A stretch of 34,314 nt of DNA from an uncultured Actinomycetes bacterium (GCA_903922325.1 CAIXTG010000180.1:1-34314); one strand, 5' to 3'; counted from the first letter of the stretch, positions 24,001-31,816 are shown. Numbers and translations are program-made. Notes: a model not told the origin generated them from the letters alone.

Positions 24001-24849
24001 TTAGTTTAGCGCGAGAGCAATTGAGAAAACCACGGCAAACCAGAGCTGTAGTTGGCCAGTTTTACCTAAGAGCGGAATTAACGCTGGGCCAATTGCGCCA
24101 GCTCGAACTTTATTGGCGATGATAAATGTTTGAGGTAAAAGGGCCAGAGTGATCAAGGTATTTTCGCCAGATACAGCAAGCGCTGAAATATGCGCAACTA
24201 ACAAAAGTGAGATAAAGAGTTTGCGAGCGCCGGCATCGCCTAGCCGAACCGCCAAGGTTCGCTTTCCTACTAATTCATCTTGGGCGCGATCTCGCAGATT
24301 GTTAATCGCCAGAAGCGCACAAGCTAGCGAACCCATTGGGATTGCGACCACAAAACTTTGCCAAGTTAATTTCTCAGTTTGTACATAGTAAGAACCCATA
24401 GTTGCAACTAGACCGAAGAATAAAAATACTGAAATTTCGCCTAGCCCCAGATATCCGTAGGGGCGCTTACTTCCGGTGTATGTCCAGGCTGCCAAAATTG
24501 CCGCAGCACCAACTGCCACTAACCAAAGTGAAGTCATAAGCGCGAGCACTAACCCGACTGCGGCAGCTACTGCAAAAGAAATGAAGGCTGCCTGCTTCAC
24601 TGATTTGGCACTTGCTAATCCAGAAGCGACCAACCGAGTTGGGCCAACCCGATTATCGTCGGTGCCTTTAATGCCATCGGAGTAATCATTGGCGTAGTTG
24701 ACCCCAACTTGGAGCGCCAAGCTAACAACTAGAGCTAAGCCAGCCATTCCAAAATCTGCATCACTTGCGGCTAATGAAGTTGCCACTAATACCGGCGCAA
24801 TTGCGGCCGGAAGAGTGCGCGGGCGAGCACCGACTATCCATTTATTCAA
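24001..24849 (-). CDS. menA: 1,4-dihydroxy-2-naphthoate polyprenyltransferase
   Basis: Membrane prenyltransferase of menaquinone synthesis, 282 residues with about eight helices. It joins a polyprenyl diphosphate to 1,4-dihydroxy-2-naphthoate. The N-terminus KWIVGARPRTLPAAIAPVLV is typical of MenA. The first Asp-rich motif is NYANDYSDGIKG (51-62) followed by GPTRLVASG; the second is NLRDRAQDELVGKRT near residue 190. The likely start is TTG at 24849, 2 bp after the menE stop, because no nearby ATG keeps the conserved N-terminal region. It is thus in an operon after menE and probably coupled to it. Downstream lies PLDc_N. Confidence 0.94.
   Translation of the reverse strand: MNKWIVGARPRTLPAAIAPVLVATSLAASDADFGMAGLALVVSLALQVGVNYANDYSDGIKGTDDNRVGPTRLVASGLASAKSVKQAAFISFAVAAAVGLVLALMTSLWLVAVGAAAILAAWTYTGSKRPYGYLGLGEISVFLFFGLVATMGSYYVQTEKLTWQSFVVAIPMGSLACALLAINNLRDRAQDELVGKRTLAVRLGDAGARKLFISLLLVAHISALAVSGENTLITLALLPQTFIIANKVRAGAIGPALIPLLGKTGQLQLWFAVVFSIALALN
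24003..24008 (-). promoter_or_regulatory. -10 box of the PLDc_N gene, inside menA
   Basis: TAAACT on the minus strand, exactly 6 nt before ATG 23996. It is built from the last two sense codons of menA (CTA AAC) plus the first base of its stop, so coding and promoter bases are shared. Confidence 0.5.
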
Positions 24850-24851
24850 AG

Positions 24852-25922
24852 TTAAGACTCCGATTTCATAGCTAATTGCGCAAGTGCATTGCGATCAACT
24901 TTTCCGATACCGATCAAAGGTAGCGCAGATAATTGGTGGAAACGCTTTGGTTTAGCTGCGTTGCCGAATTTTTCCACCAAGAGCATCGCAACTTGATTTG
25001 AAAACTCAGCTGGTGCGTTAACTACAGCGACGTGAAGTTCTTGACCCCATTTATCACTTGATACTGAGAAAGCGGCAAATTCAAAGTTCGCGAAACTCTG
25101 CGAAATAGCGCTTTCAATTTCGGAGAGGGAAATGTTTTCGCCACCTGAAATAATTACATCATCGCCGCGACCCAGAACTACTAAACGTCCATCAACTAAT
25201 TCACCGAGGTCGCTAGTAACAAACCAATTCTGTGAATCTAAAGCTAAATTATTGGCCAGAACCGGCCCAGAAATTTTAATAAATCCAGCATCAGACATTG
25301 CTACCTGTACTCCTTCGAGTGGCACGCCGTTGTAAACGCAGCCGCCAGAAGTTTCAGACATGCCATAAGTTGTCACAACTTTAATTCCCGCAGCGATTGC
25401 TTGCTCTTGCAGTTCATAAGTTAGGGCAGCGCCACCGACTAAAACTGCCTGAGCGCTTTGTAAATGCTTAAGTAAGCGATCATCGCCATTTAGTGCATTA
25501 AAAAGTTGGGTTGGCACAATTGCGGTGTAATCAACTTTCGGATATTCACCGATGTGACCAATTAAATTCACTGGGATAGTGCCAAGTTCTAAACTGCGAA
25601 CCAAAACATTTACGGCCGCAATATGTGTAAGCGGTAGAAGTAGTGACCAAGTTTCGCCAAAATTTGCGCCCAAAAATTTATTAGCCGCTTTAGCTGATGC
25701 CAGCAGCGCACCTGCACTCAGTAAAATTTCCTTGTTCGCGCCAGTGCTTCCGGTCGAGGTAACTACAACAGCCGTCTTTGCCTCAACCTCAGTACTAGTT
25801 ACAGCGCCAAAGCCAAGCGCCGGGCCATCAGAAACCAAAGCCTTAGCAAGGCTGGCCATAATCTGTGTGGTTGACCACGCCCCGTCTATTGGGCTCACTT
25901 TTCGTTGTGACTTGGTATCCAT
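24852..25922 (-). CDS. menE: o-Succinylbenzoate-CoA ligase
   Basis: Acyl-adenylate-forming ligase that makes o-succinylbenzoyl-CoA for menaquinone synthesis. At 356 residues it matches the short actinobacterial MenE form (proteobacterial and Bacillus enzymes are longer). The ATP motif TSTGSTGANK is at about 55-64; an YGMSETSGGCVYN segment (A5-like) is at about 190-202; and VTSDLGELVDGRLVVLGRGDD with ISGGENIS marks the hinge. The catalytic lysine is expected in IGKVDRNAL near the C terminus. The gene is transcribed away from menB; the two 5' ends are 52 bp apart and their -10 boxes overlap. TAGCCT is 9 nt before the ATG. MenA follows. Confidence 0.92.
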   Translation of the reverse strand: MDTKSQRKVSPIDGAWSTTQIMASLAKALVSDGPALGFGAVTSTEVEAKTAVVVTSTGSTGANKEILLSAGALLASAKAANKFLGANFGETWSLLLPLTHIAAVNVLVRSLELGTIPVNLIGHIGEYPKVDYTAIVPTQLFNALNGDDRLLKHLQSAQAVLVGGAALTYELQEQAIAAGIKVVTTYGMSETSGGCVYNGVPLEGVQVAMSDAGFIKISGPVLANNLALDSQNWFVTSDLGELVDGRLVVLGRGDDVIISGGENISLSEIESAISQSFANFEFAAFSVSSDKWGQELHVAVVNAPAEFSNQVAMLLVEKFGNAAKPKRFHQLSALPLIGIGKVDRNALAQLAMKSES

Positions 25923-25930
25923 ATCGCCCG

Positions 25931-25937
25931 TAGGCTA
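25931..25937. promoter_or_regulatory. Overlapping divergent -10 boxes of menE and menB
   Basis: The heptamer TAGGCTA reads as TAGGCT toward menB (25931-25936) and as TAGCCT toward menE (25932-25937), so both directions fit TANNNT. The menE ATG is 9 nt away. The menB ATG is 38 nt away, with a Shine-Dalgarno between. Confidence 0.5.
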
Positions 25938-25964
25938 TCGCTCCTAGACCAAGCTTTCACTTCC

Positions 25965-25969
25965 TGGAG
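25965..25969 (+). promoter_or_regulatory. Strong ribosome-binding site of menB
   Basis: GGAGG, 5 nt before the menB ATG. It is unusual here because most transcription-unit heads lack any Shine-Dalgarno. Confidence 0.8.
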
Positions 25970-25974
25970 GAAAA

Positions 25975-26853
25975 ATGAGCAAGCCAATTAAGCGAGATTT
26001 TGGAAGTCGCGAGATTCCGAAGTGGAAAACCGCTCCAGGTGGCGAGAACTTCAAAGATATTAAGTATGAAGTTGGCGATGGCATTGCAAAAATTACGATC
26101 AATCGTCCCGAAGTTCATAACGCATTTCGCCCACAAACTTTGACTGAACTAAAAAGCGCATTTGATTTAGCGCGGGATAACACTGAAGTCGGCGTAATTA
26201 TTTTTACTGGCGAAGGCACCCAAGCTTTTTGTTCAGGCGGCGATATAAATGTTCGCGGTGACGATGGTTACTTGGGTGATGATGATCTTGCTAAGCAAGG
26301 CATTGGTCGACTAAATGTTTTAGATTTACAAGTACAAATTCGTCGCACTCCTAAACCAGTAGTTGCCATGGTTGCTGGTTGGGTAATCGGTGGCGGACAT
26401 GTTCTGCATGTGGTCTGTGATTTAACGATTGCCGCTGATAACGCACTCTTTGGCCAGACCGGCCCAATGGTTGGTTCATTCGACGGTGGTTATGGTTCTG
26501 GTTTATTAGCAGCCAGCGTAGGCCAGAAGAAAGCTCGCGAAATTTGGTTTATGACTCGTCAATACGATGCACAAGAAGCGTTACAGATGGGCTTGATTAA
26601 TACAGTTGTGCCACTTGCAGAGCTCGAAGCTGAAACTGTTTCTTGGTGTCGCGAAATGCTGCGCAATTCACCAATGGCACTTCGTTTGCTTAAGGCAAGT
26701 ATGAACGCTGCCGATGATGGTTTAGCTGGCGTACAGCAACTAGCCGGCGATGCCACCTTGTTGTTCTATATGACTCAAGAAGGTCAAGAAGGTCGCGATG
26801 CTTACAAAGAAAAGCGCGCTCCTGATTTTGGCAAATTCCCAAAGCGTCCGTAA
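25975..26853 (+). CDS. menB: 1,4-Dihydroxy-2-naphthoyl-CoA synthase
   Basis: Crotonase-fold enzyme of 292 residues that closes the second ring of o-succinylbenzoyl-CoA. The CoA/oxyanion region is AFCSGGDINVRGDDGY (about 85-100), followed by MVAGWVIGGGHVLHVVCDL and the MenB-specific TGPMVGSFDGGYGSG (about 162-176) with its catalytic Asp. The C-terminal DAYKEKRAPDFGKFP tail is typical. In contrast to most genes here it has a strong Shine-Dalgarno sequence, GGAGG, 5 nt before the ATG. A TAGGCT -10 box is about 38 nt upstream, giving a leader of roughly 32 nt. It leads menC and menD. Confidence 0.96.
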   Translation: MSKPIKRDFGSREIPKWKTAPGGENFKDIKYEVGDGIAKITINRPEVHNAFRPQTLTELKSAFDLARDNTEVGVIIFTGEGTQAFCSGGDINVRGDDGYLGDDDLAKQGIGRLNVLDLQVQIRRTPKPVVAMVAGWVIGGGHVLHVVCDLTIAADNALFGQTGPMVGSFDGGYGSGLLAASVGQKKAREIWFMTRQYDAQEALQMGLINTVVPLAELEAETVSWCREMLRNSPMALRLLKASMNAADDGLAGVQQLAGDATLLFYMTQEGQEGRDAYKEKRAPDFGKFPKRP

Positions 26854-26863
26854 CTAGCCCAAA

Positions 26864-27853
26864 ATGATTGATCAATTACTTGCTTCTATGCAGGTAGTTG
26901 CGCTGCCGCTAAAAAGTAAGTTTCGTGGCATCACCGTGCGCGAAGTTGCCCTATTTCAAGGCCCGGCTGGCTGGGGCGAATTCGCGCCTTTTTTAGAATA
27001 TGACGATACCGAAAGTTCGACTTGGTTATTAAGTGCAATAGACGCAGCCACTAACTCGGCACCGATGGCACACCGCGGCTTTATCAAAGTCAATGCAACA
27101 CTGCCGGCGCTAAATAACGCGAAAGAGATTGAAGAGTTACTGCAATCTTTTGCTGGTTGCGACACTGTGAAAATTAAAGTTGGCGAAAATTTAGGCGAAG
27201 ATATTGTGCGGGTTGCCCGAGTTAGGGCACTTCTACCAAAAGCCAAACTAAGGCTTGATGTAAATGGTGGCTGGAGCGTTGAACAAGCTTTGATAAATCT
27301 TTATGAAATTTATAAAGAAGTTGGCCCACTGGAATATGTCGAGCAACCATGTGCGACGCTTGAAGAACTTCGTGAGTTGAAAGCTAAATTAGTAATTGAT
27401 TTTAAAATTACTGGCGATGAAGTAATCCGCAAAGCAAAAGATCCTTTTGCAATTGATCTACAAGGCGCCGTTGATATTTTGATGTTAAAAGTGGCACCTC
27501 TTGGTGGCATTACTCGAGCTCGCGAAATCGGCGCGCACCACAAATTGCCGATAGTGGTATCAAGTGCGCTAGATAGTGCAGTCGGAATAAGTCATGGCTT
27601 GCAACTTGCCGCCTCATTGCCATCGCTTGATTATGCCTGCGGATTAGCAACCGGCCAGTTATTAAGCGCAGATATTGCAGAACTACCACTGAAAAATGGC
27701 GAACTAGCCGTTAACTCAGTTTCACCAGACGCCGAATTATTAGCGAAGTATGCTGTGCCAGTTGAGCGGTTAACTTGGTGGAAAGAGCGCACAAAACGTG
27801 CTTTTTACGCTGGTGCCGAAAGTGAGATTAAAGCGAGAGGCTGGAACTGGTGA
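26864..27853 (+). CDS. menC: o-Succinylbenzoate synthase
   Basis: Enolase-superfamily dehydratase, 329 residues, converting SHCHC to o-succinylbenzoate with Mg2+. Barrel residues are in order: K103 and K105 (TVKIKVGE), metal ligands D132 (LRLDVNGGW), E160 (EYVEQPC) and D185 (TGDEVI), and the opposing lysine K209 (LMLKVAPLGG). The N-terminal capping domain with FRGITVREVALFQG is of the actinobacterial short type. It starts 10 bp after menB and overlaps menD by 4 bp (GTGA), so it is the middle gene of menBCD. Complete in length and motifs. Confidence 0.95.
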   Translation: MIDQLLASMQVVALPLKSKFRGITVREVALFQGPAGWGEFAPFLEYDDTESSTWLLSAIDAATNSAPMAHRGFIKVNATLPALNNAKEIEELLQSFAGCDTVKIKVGENLGEDIVRVARVRALLPKAKLRLDVNGGWSVEQALINLYEIYKEVGPLEYVEQPCATLEELRELKAKLVIDFKITGDEVIRKAKDPFAIDLQGAVDILMLKVAPLGGITRAREIGAHHKLPIVVSSALDSAVGISHGLQLAASLPSLDYACGLATGQLLSADIAELPLKNGELAVNSVSPDAELLAKYAVPVERLTWWKERTKRAFYAGAESEIKARGWNW

Positions 27854-29418
27854 ATACTTCCACCTCGCTTGCCCGCGTAGTAGTTCGTCAATTAATTGAA
27901 GCTGGCATCACTGATGCGGTTATTTCACCAGGATCTCGTAACGCACCGATTTCGTTAGCCATGTTTGCAGCGGCTGAGAAAGAATTACTCAAGTTACACA
28001 TCCGCATTGATGAAAGATCAGCTGCCTACTTCGCGCTAGGCCTTGCTAAAGCAAGTGGTCGGCCAGTTCCGATTGTCTGCACGAGTGGCACTGCAGTTGC
28101 GAATTATCATCCAGCAGTTCTAGAGGCACATCACAGCAATGTGCCGCTATTAGTATTGACTGCAGATCGCCCGGCCAATCTACGTCGAACTGGCGCTAAC
28201 CAAACAACTGAGCAAGCGCGCATTTTCGGTGGCGCAGTTCGCTACTTTGCCGATGTTTCTGGCGGAGTTTTCCCACTTGAGTTACCGCTTGATTCACTTC
28301 ATCGCGGTCCAGTTCACTTAAATTTACAATTTGATGAACCGCTATTGCCAGATGATCAAAGCGATTGGCTTAGCGAAATTAAAGTTGCACCTAAAGCAAA
28401 GCCAGCTGGCAAGTCAGCCGGAACCCTAAAAGTTAATACCACTCGTGGCGTATTAGTTATTGGCCATGATCGGGGCGGCTTAGCAGTTTCGGAAGTTGCT
28501 CAAATTGCAGCTGATTTGAATTGGCCGGTAATTGCCGAAGATCCACTTTCATTTCCCGATGCAATCGCACATGCAGCGCTTTTCTTAGCTTCACCTGCAA
28601 TCCGTAAGAACTTAAGCCCTGAAACTGCCGTAATCATTGGCCGTACGACGCTTTCACGTTCAGTAAATGCGCTCATTGCCTCAGCTAAGTCGCAGATTGT
28701 GATTGATCCACGCATGGCAACGGTAGACACCTATCGCGTTGCCGATCAACGATTTATTGCGGCTCCTACAGTCGTCTCAAAGCCGGCAGATGAGCAGTGG
28801 CATGAACAATGGCAGAAACTAAGTCAACGCACATCGAAGCTAATTGCCGATATTTCTAATTGGTCCGAGAGTTCTCTAGCTCGTGAATTAGCTAAGCAGT
28901 TATCAGGTGCGGTATTTATCGCATCATCACGTCCGATCCGTGATCTAGAGAGTTTTGCTACATCTCGCACCGGTATTGAAACTTTTGCCAATCGCGGACT
29001 GGCCGGCATCGATGGAAACATTTCAACGGCGCTCGGAATTGCAACTGCCCGAAAAAGTGCAACAGCAATTATTGGTGACTTAGCTTTCTTGCATGACTTA
29101 ACTGGGCTAGTTGGAAATACTTCGGCTAACTTGCGCATCATTGCAATTAATAATGATGGTGGTGGAATTTTCTCAACTTTGCCACAAGCAGGAGTAGCCG
29201 GATTTGAAACAGTATTCGGAACTCCACACGGTTTAGATTTAGCAAAGATCGCAACTGGTTTAGGAATAGCTGCCAAAACGATTTCTTCTTTTGCGGAATT
29301 AAAGAGCGAGCTAGCTAAACCAATTTCTGGAGTATCAGTTTTGGTTTGTCAGATGCCTAACCGCGAAGATAATGCGTCGCAACTAAAAGCACTTGTTGCT
29401 AATTTAGAATCAATTTAG
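27850..29418 (+). CDS. menD: SEPHCHC synthase (menaquinone synthesis)
   Basis: Thiamine-diphosphate enzyme joining isochorismate and 2-oxoglutarate; 522 residues. The N-terminal PYR domain shows SPGSRNAPISLA (26-37) and the catalytic E55 in IRIDERSAAYFALG. The central domain is about 190-340. The C-terminal PP domain contains the ThDP signature (GDLAFLHDLTGL near 413, then NNDGGGIFSTLPQ). It starts with GTG inside the menC stop (GTGA). Its last 9 bp overlap the 3' end of menF, the gene for the preceding pathway enzyme, on the opposite strand. Confidence 0.96.
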   Translation: MNTSTSLARVVVRQLIEAGITDAVISPGSRNAPISLAMFAAAEKELLKLHIRIDERSAAYFALGLAKASGRPVPIVCTSGTAVANYHPAVLEAHHSNVPLLVLTADRPANLRRTGANQTTEQARIFGGAVRYFADVSGGVFPLELPLDSLHRGPVHLNLQFDEPLLPDDQSDWLSEIKVAPKAKPAGKSAGTLKVNTTRGVLVIGHDRGGLAVSEVAQIAADLNWPVIAEDPLSFPDAIAHAALFLASPAIRKNLSPETAVIIGRTTLSRSVNALIASAKSQIVIDPRMATVDTYRVADQRFIAAPTVVSKPADEQWHEQWQKLSQRTSKLIADISNWSESSLARELAKQLSGAVFIASSRPIRDLESFATSRTGIETFANRGLAGIDGNISTALGIATARKSATAIIGDLAFLHDLTGLVGNTSANLRIIAINNDGGGIFSTLPQAGVAGFETVFGTPHGLDLAKIATGLGIAAKTISSFAELKSELAKPISGVSVLVCQMPNREDNASQLKALVANLESI

Positions 29419-30621
29419 TGCATTGCGCATTGGCGCAAACTTCGCTTCACTTTCGGCTAATTCTTTCGCCGGAATCGAGCCGTTAACAATTCCGCAGCCC
29501 GCAAAGATTCGAATTTCAGCCCCAGTGATTTGTCCGCAACGAAGTGCAATTCCTAATTCACCATCACCAGCTGCATCAATCCAGCCCACTGGCCCCGCGT
29601 ATCGACCGCGATTAATACCCTCATTGGCCGTGATTAACTCAAAAGCTTTTTGCGTAGGAGTGCCACAAACGGCTGCGGATGGATGCAATTTTTCGAGCAA
29701 CGTGAAGCTATCAACTTGTTTAGTGGTCTCGGCAAGGGCACCAGTTACATCGGTGGCTAAGTGCATGACATTAGCTAAGTGCAATACAAATGGTGATTCA
29801 GGAACGTTAGTTGACGAACAAAATGGTTCGAGCGCTTCGGCTACAGAACGCACCGCATAGTTATGCTCTTCGAGATCTTTTGATGATCTAGCAAGTGAAC
29901 CAGCTAAGGCTAAGTCGCGTTCATCATCGCCAGTCTTGCTAATAGTGCCCGCCAGAACTCGGGAAGTAACCATGCCTTTACTTAAACGGAGTAATAGTTC
30001 AGGAGTTGCGCCAACTAAACCGGCAATCGCAAAGTTCCAGGTTGATGGATATTCGCTAGCTAAATTACGTAAAACATTTCGCGCATCAATCTCTTTATCT
30101 GCGGTGGCGCTTTGGTCGCGCGCCAGAACAACTTTATCAACATTGCCGCTTTGAATCTCTCGAACTAGTTTTGAAACTTGGGCTTCCCAATCACTTTGAC
30201 TAATTGGTTCGTTCTGCCAATTCAACTTTGCTAAATTTACGGAAGTTTTCTCGGTTGGCAATATTGGTTGTGGCACATCGCCAATCCAAGTCAACCAAGA
30301 TTTTCCATTCCGCTGACCAACAATTACTTTTGGAATTACTAAAACTGATTCTTCGGATTCCGAAAATGAAAAAGACGAAAATAGAATTGGTCCAGTGCCA
30401 CTTACATGCACAGCATCGGCAATTGAAAAAGTTTCTAGTTGTTGATGCCACCAATTTCGTGCATCGTTAAATCGATTAGGGCCGCTAACGCTCGTGCTGG
30501 CATGAACGCCCCAGCCAACTAAACCGTCGCCACCGCGCACCCAAGCAATCGGAGCATCAGTTGGCAGTAGATCCAAAAGCGGTAAGTGCTCACCCAGGCT
30601 GACAGTATTGATCGAAATCAT
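29410..30621 (-). CDS. menF: Isochorismate synthase MenF
   Basis: Chorismate-utilising enzyme of 403 residues making isochorismate, the first committed step to menaquinone. The MST-fold C-terminal half has VSKLVREIQSGNVDKVVLAR (about 148-167), SRVLAGTISKTGDDERD, LHPSAAVCGTPT and the final GCGIVNGSIPAKELAESEAK with its Mg-binding Glu. Salicylate or 2,3-DHB isochorismate synthases look similar, but the men neighbours favour MenF. Unlike most genes here it has a good Shine-Dalgarno, GAGGAAAGG, 8 nt before the ATG, with TAAATT about 25 nt upstream. Its end overlaps menD by 9 bp. Confidence 0.93.
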   Translation of the reverse strand: MISINTVSLGEHLPLLDLLPTDAPIAWVRGGDGLVGWGVHASTSVSGPNRFNDARNWWHQQLETFSIADAVHVSGTGPILFSSFSFSESEESVLVIPKVIVGQRNGKSWLTWIGDVPQPILPTEKTSVNLAKLNWQNEPISQSDWEAQVSKLVREIQSGNVDKVVLARDQSATADKEIDARNVLRNLASEYPSTWNFAIAGLVGATPELLLRLSKGMVTSRVLAGTISKTGDDERDLALAGSLARSSKDLEEHNYAVRSVAEALEPFCSSTNVPESPFVLHLANVMHLATDVTGALAETTKQVDSFTLLEKLHPSAAVCGTPTQKAFELITANEGINRGRYAGPVGWIDAAGDGELGIALRCGQITGAEIRIFAGCGIVNGSIPAKELAESEAKFAPMRNALN

Positions 30622-30629
30622 CTTTTCGC

Positions 30630-30652
30630 CCTTTCCTCGAGTGAAAAATTTA
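30630..30652 (-). promoter_or_regulatory. menF leader: -10 box and ribosome-binding site
   Basis: On the minus strand TAAATT (30647-30652) is followed by GAGGAAAGG (30630-30638), 8 nt before ATG 30621. This is a leadered, Shine-Dalgarno-type start like that of menB. Confidence 0.5.
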
Positions 30653-30683
30653 AATAACCCGCGCTTGAAGTTGTAGCCGAGCC

Positions 30684-30689
30684 TACCTT
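30684..30689 (+). promoter_or_regulatory. Possible -10 box of menG
   Basis: TACCTT, 16 nt before ATG 30706. A short leader is implied, with no convincing Shine-Dalgarno. Weak call. Confidence 0.3.
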
Positions 30690-30705
30690 CAGAGAGAATG
30701 CACCT

Positions 30706-31398
30706 ATGTCGCGAGCTAATCTCAATAAAGACCCCGATGAAGTAGCAGCGATGTTCGATGGCGTTGCCAAACGCTATGACCTAGTTAATGACCTGCTCAG
30801 TTTGGGTCGCACCAAAGCTTGGCGCCGCTCAACGACGGCGATCATCGCCCCAAAGACCGGCATGAAGATCCTTGATCTGGCTGCCGGAACTGGCTCTTCT
30901 TCTGAACCGCTAGCAGCAGCTGGCGCCGATGTGATTCCGGCTGATTTTTCCGAAGGAATGTTGGCCGCTGGCCGCAAAGCCCGCCCACATCTGCCATTTA
31001 CTAAAGCCGATGCGCTAAATCTGCCCTTCAAAGATGGCGAATTTGACCTAGTGACCATCTCTTTTGGCCTGCGAAATACCAATGATTTCGACCTCGCTCT
31101 GCGCGAGATGCTCCGCGTGACCAAGAGCGGGGGCCGTATTGTGATCTGCGAATTTAGCGCTCCAGTCTGGCGCCCGTTTCGTACCATTTATACCAATTAT
31201 CTGATGCGTGCTCTGCCTTTCATCGCTCGCAAAACTTCCTCAAATCCCGATGCCTATGTTTACTTGGCAGAATCAATTAGAGCTTGGCCCAATCAAGTAG
31301 CTCTGGCCGAACACATTACAAAGGCCGGTTGGCAGAACGTAGGTTGGCAAAATTTAACTGGCGGAGTTGTTGCAGTTCACAGCGCTGTAGCGCCTTAG
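30706..31398 (+). CDS. menG: Demethylmenaquinone methyltransferase
   Basis: Class I SAM-dependent methyltransferase (UbiE/MenG), 230 residues, performing the last step of menaquinone synthesis. The UbiE signature MFDGVAKRYDLVNDLLSLG is at 16-34, the SAM-binding motif I LDLAAGTGSS at 56-65, and the second signature (RVTKSGGRIVICEFSAP) at about 137-153. Start ATG at 30706. A possible -10 box TACCTT is 16 nt upstream, leaving a short leader without a convincing Shine-Dalgarno. It is 40 bp upstream of nuoA on the same strand; the same menG-then-nuo order is known in streptomycetes. Confidence 0.95.
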   Translation: MSRANLNKDPDEVAAMFDGVAKRYDLVNDLLSLGRTKAWRRSTTAIIAPKTGMKILDLAAGTGSSSEPLAAAGADVIPADFSEGMLAAGRKARPHLPFTKADALNLPFKDGEFDLVTISFGLRNTNDFDLALREMLRVTKSGGRIVICEFSAPVWRPFRTIYTNYLMRALPFIARKTSSNPDAYVYLAESIRAWPNQVALAEHITKAGWQNVGWQNLTGGVVAVHSAVAP

Positions 31399-31425
31399 CG
31401 GTCATAAGTACCGCTTACCCGAGAA

Positions 31426-31431
31426 TAGGAT
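31426..31431 (+). promoter_or_regulatory. -10 box of the nuo operon
   Basis: TAGGAT, 7 nt before the GTG of nuoA in the 40-bp gap after menG. It suggests the nuo genes can be transcribed independently from a leaderless start. Confidence 0.5.
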
Positions 31432-31438
31432 TACGCCT

Positions 31439-31810
31439 GTGACTGGAACAAGCAATCCATATATCCCGATTCTGGTAATTGGGGCTATTGGCTTCGGATT
31501 CGCCATCTTCTCAGTCGGCATCTCATTAGTTACCGGCCCAGCTCGCTATAACCGAGCAAAACTCGATGCATATGAATGCGGAATCGAACCTTCACCTCAA
31601 GCTGCCGAAGGTGGCCGTTTCCCCGTTAAATACTTCTTAACTGCGATGCTCTTCATTATTTTTGATATTGAAATTGTTTTCCTTTATCCATGGGCAGTGG
31701 CTTTTGATCAACTTGGTCTCTTTGGATTAGTTGAAATGGGAATCTTCATCGCCACAGTTTTCGTAGCTTTTACCTATGTCTGGCGCCGCGGTGGATTGGA
31801 ATGGGATTAA
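31439..31810 (+). CDS. nuoA: NADH-quinone oxidoreductase subunit A
   Basis: Small membrane subunit of complex I, 123 residues with three helices (about 8-30, 62-83 and 90-112). The conserved loop LDAYECGIEP is at about 43-52 and FPVKYFLTAMLFIIFDIEI at 61-79, the key region near the quinone cavity. It starts with GTG at 31439. TAGGAT lies 7 nt upstream, so the nuo operon may begin with a leaderless message in the 40-bp gap after menG; read-through from menG is also possible. nuoB follows after 6 bp. Confidence 0.96.
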   Translation: MTGTSNPYIPILVIGAIGFGFAIFSVGISLVTGPARYNRAKLDAYECGIEPSPQAAEGGRFPVKYFLTAMLFIIFDIEIVFLYPWAVAFDQLGLFGLVEMGIFIATVFVAFTYVWRRGGLEWD

Positions 31811-31816
31811 TTTAAA

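Noticed and set aside
28824..29276. Antisense open frame of 150 codons inside menD
   Set aside because: It lies opposite the conserved ThDP-binding domain of menD and has no family resemblance; shadow of the sense frame.
29423..29860. Antisense open frame of 145 codons inside menF
   Set aside because: It is opposite the conserved chorismate-binding C-terminal half of menF; no independent support.
31808..31816. Possible separate promoter before nuoB in the AT-rich gap
   Set aside because: The gap is 6 bp and there is no TANNNT box at the usual spacing; nuoB is more simply part of the nuoA operon.
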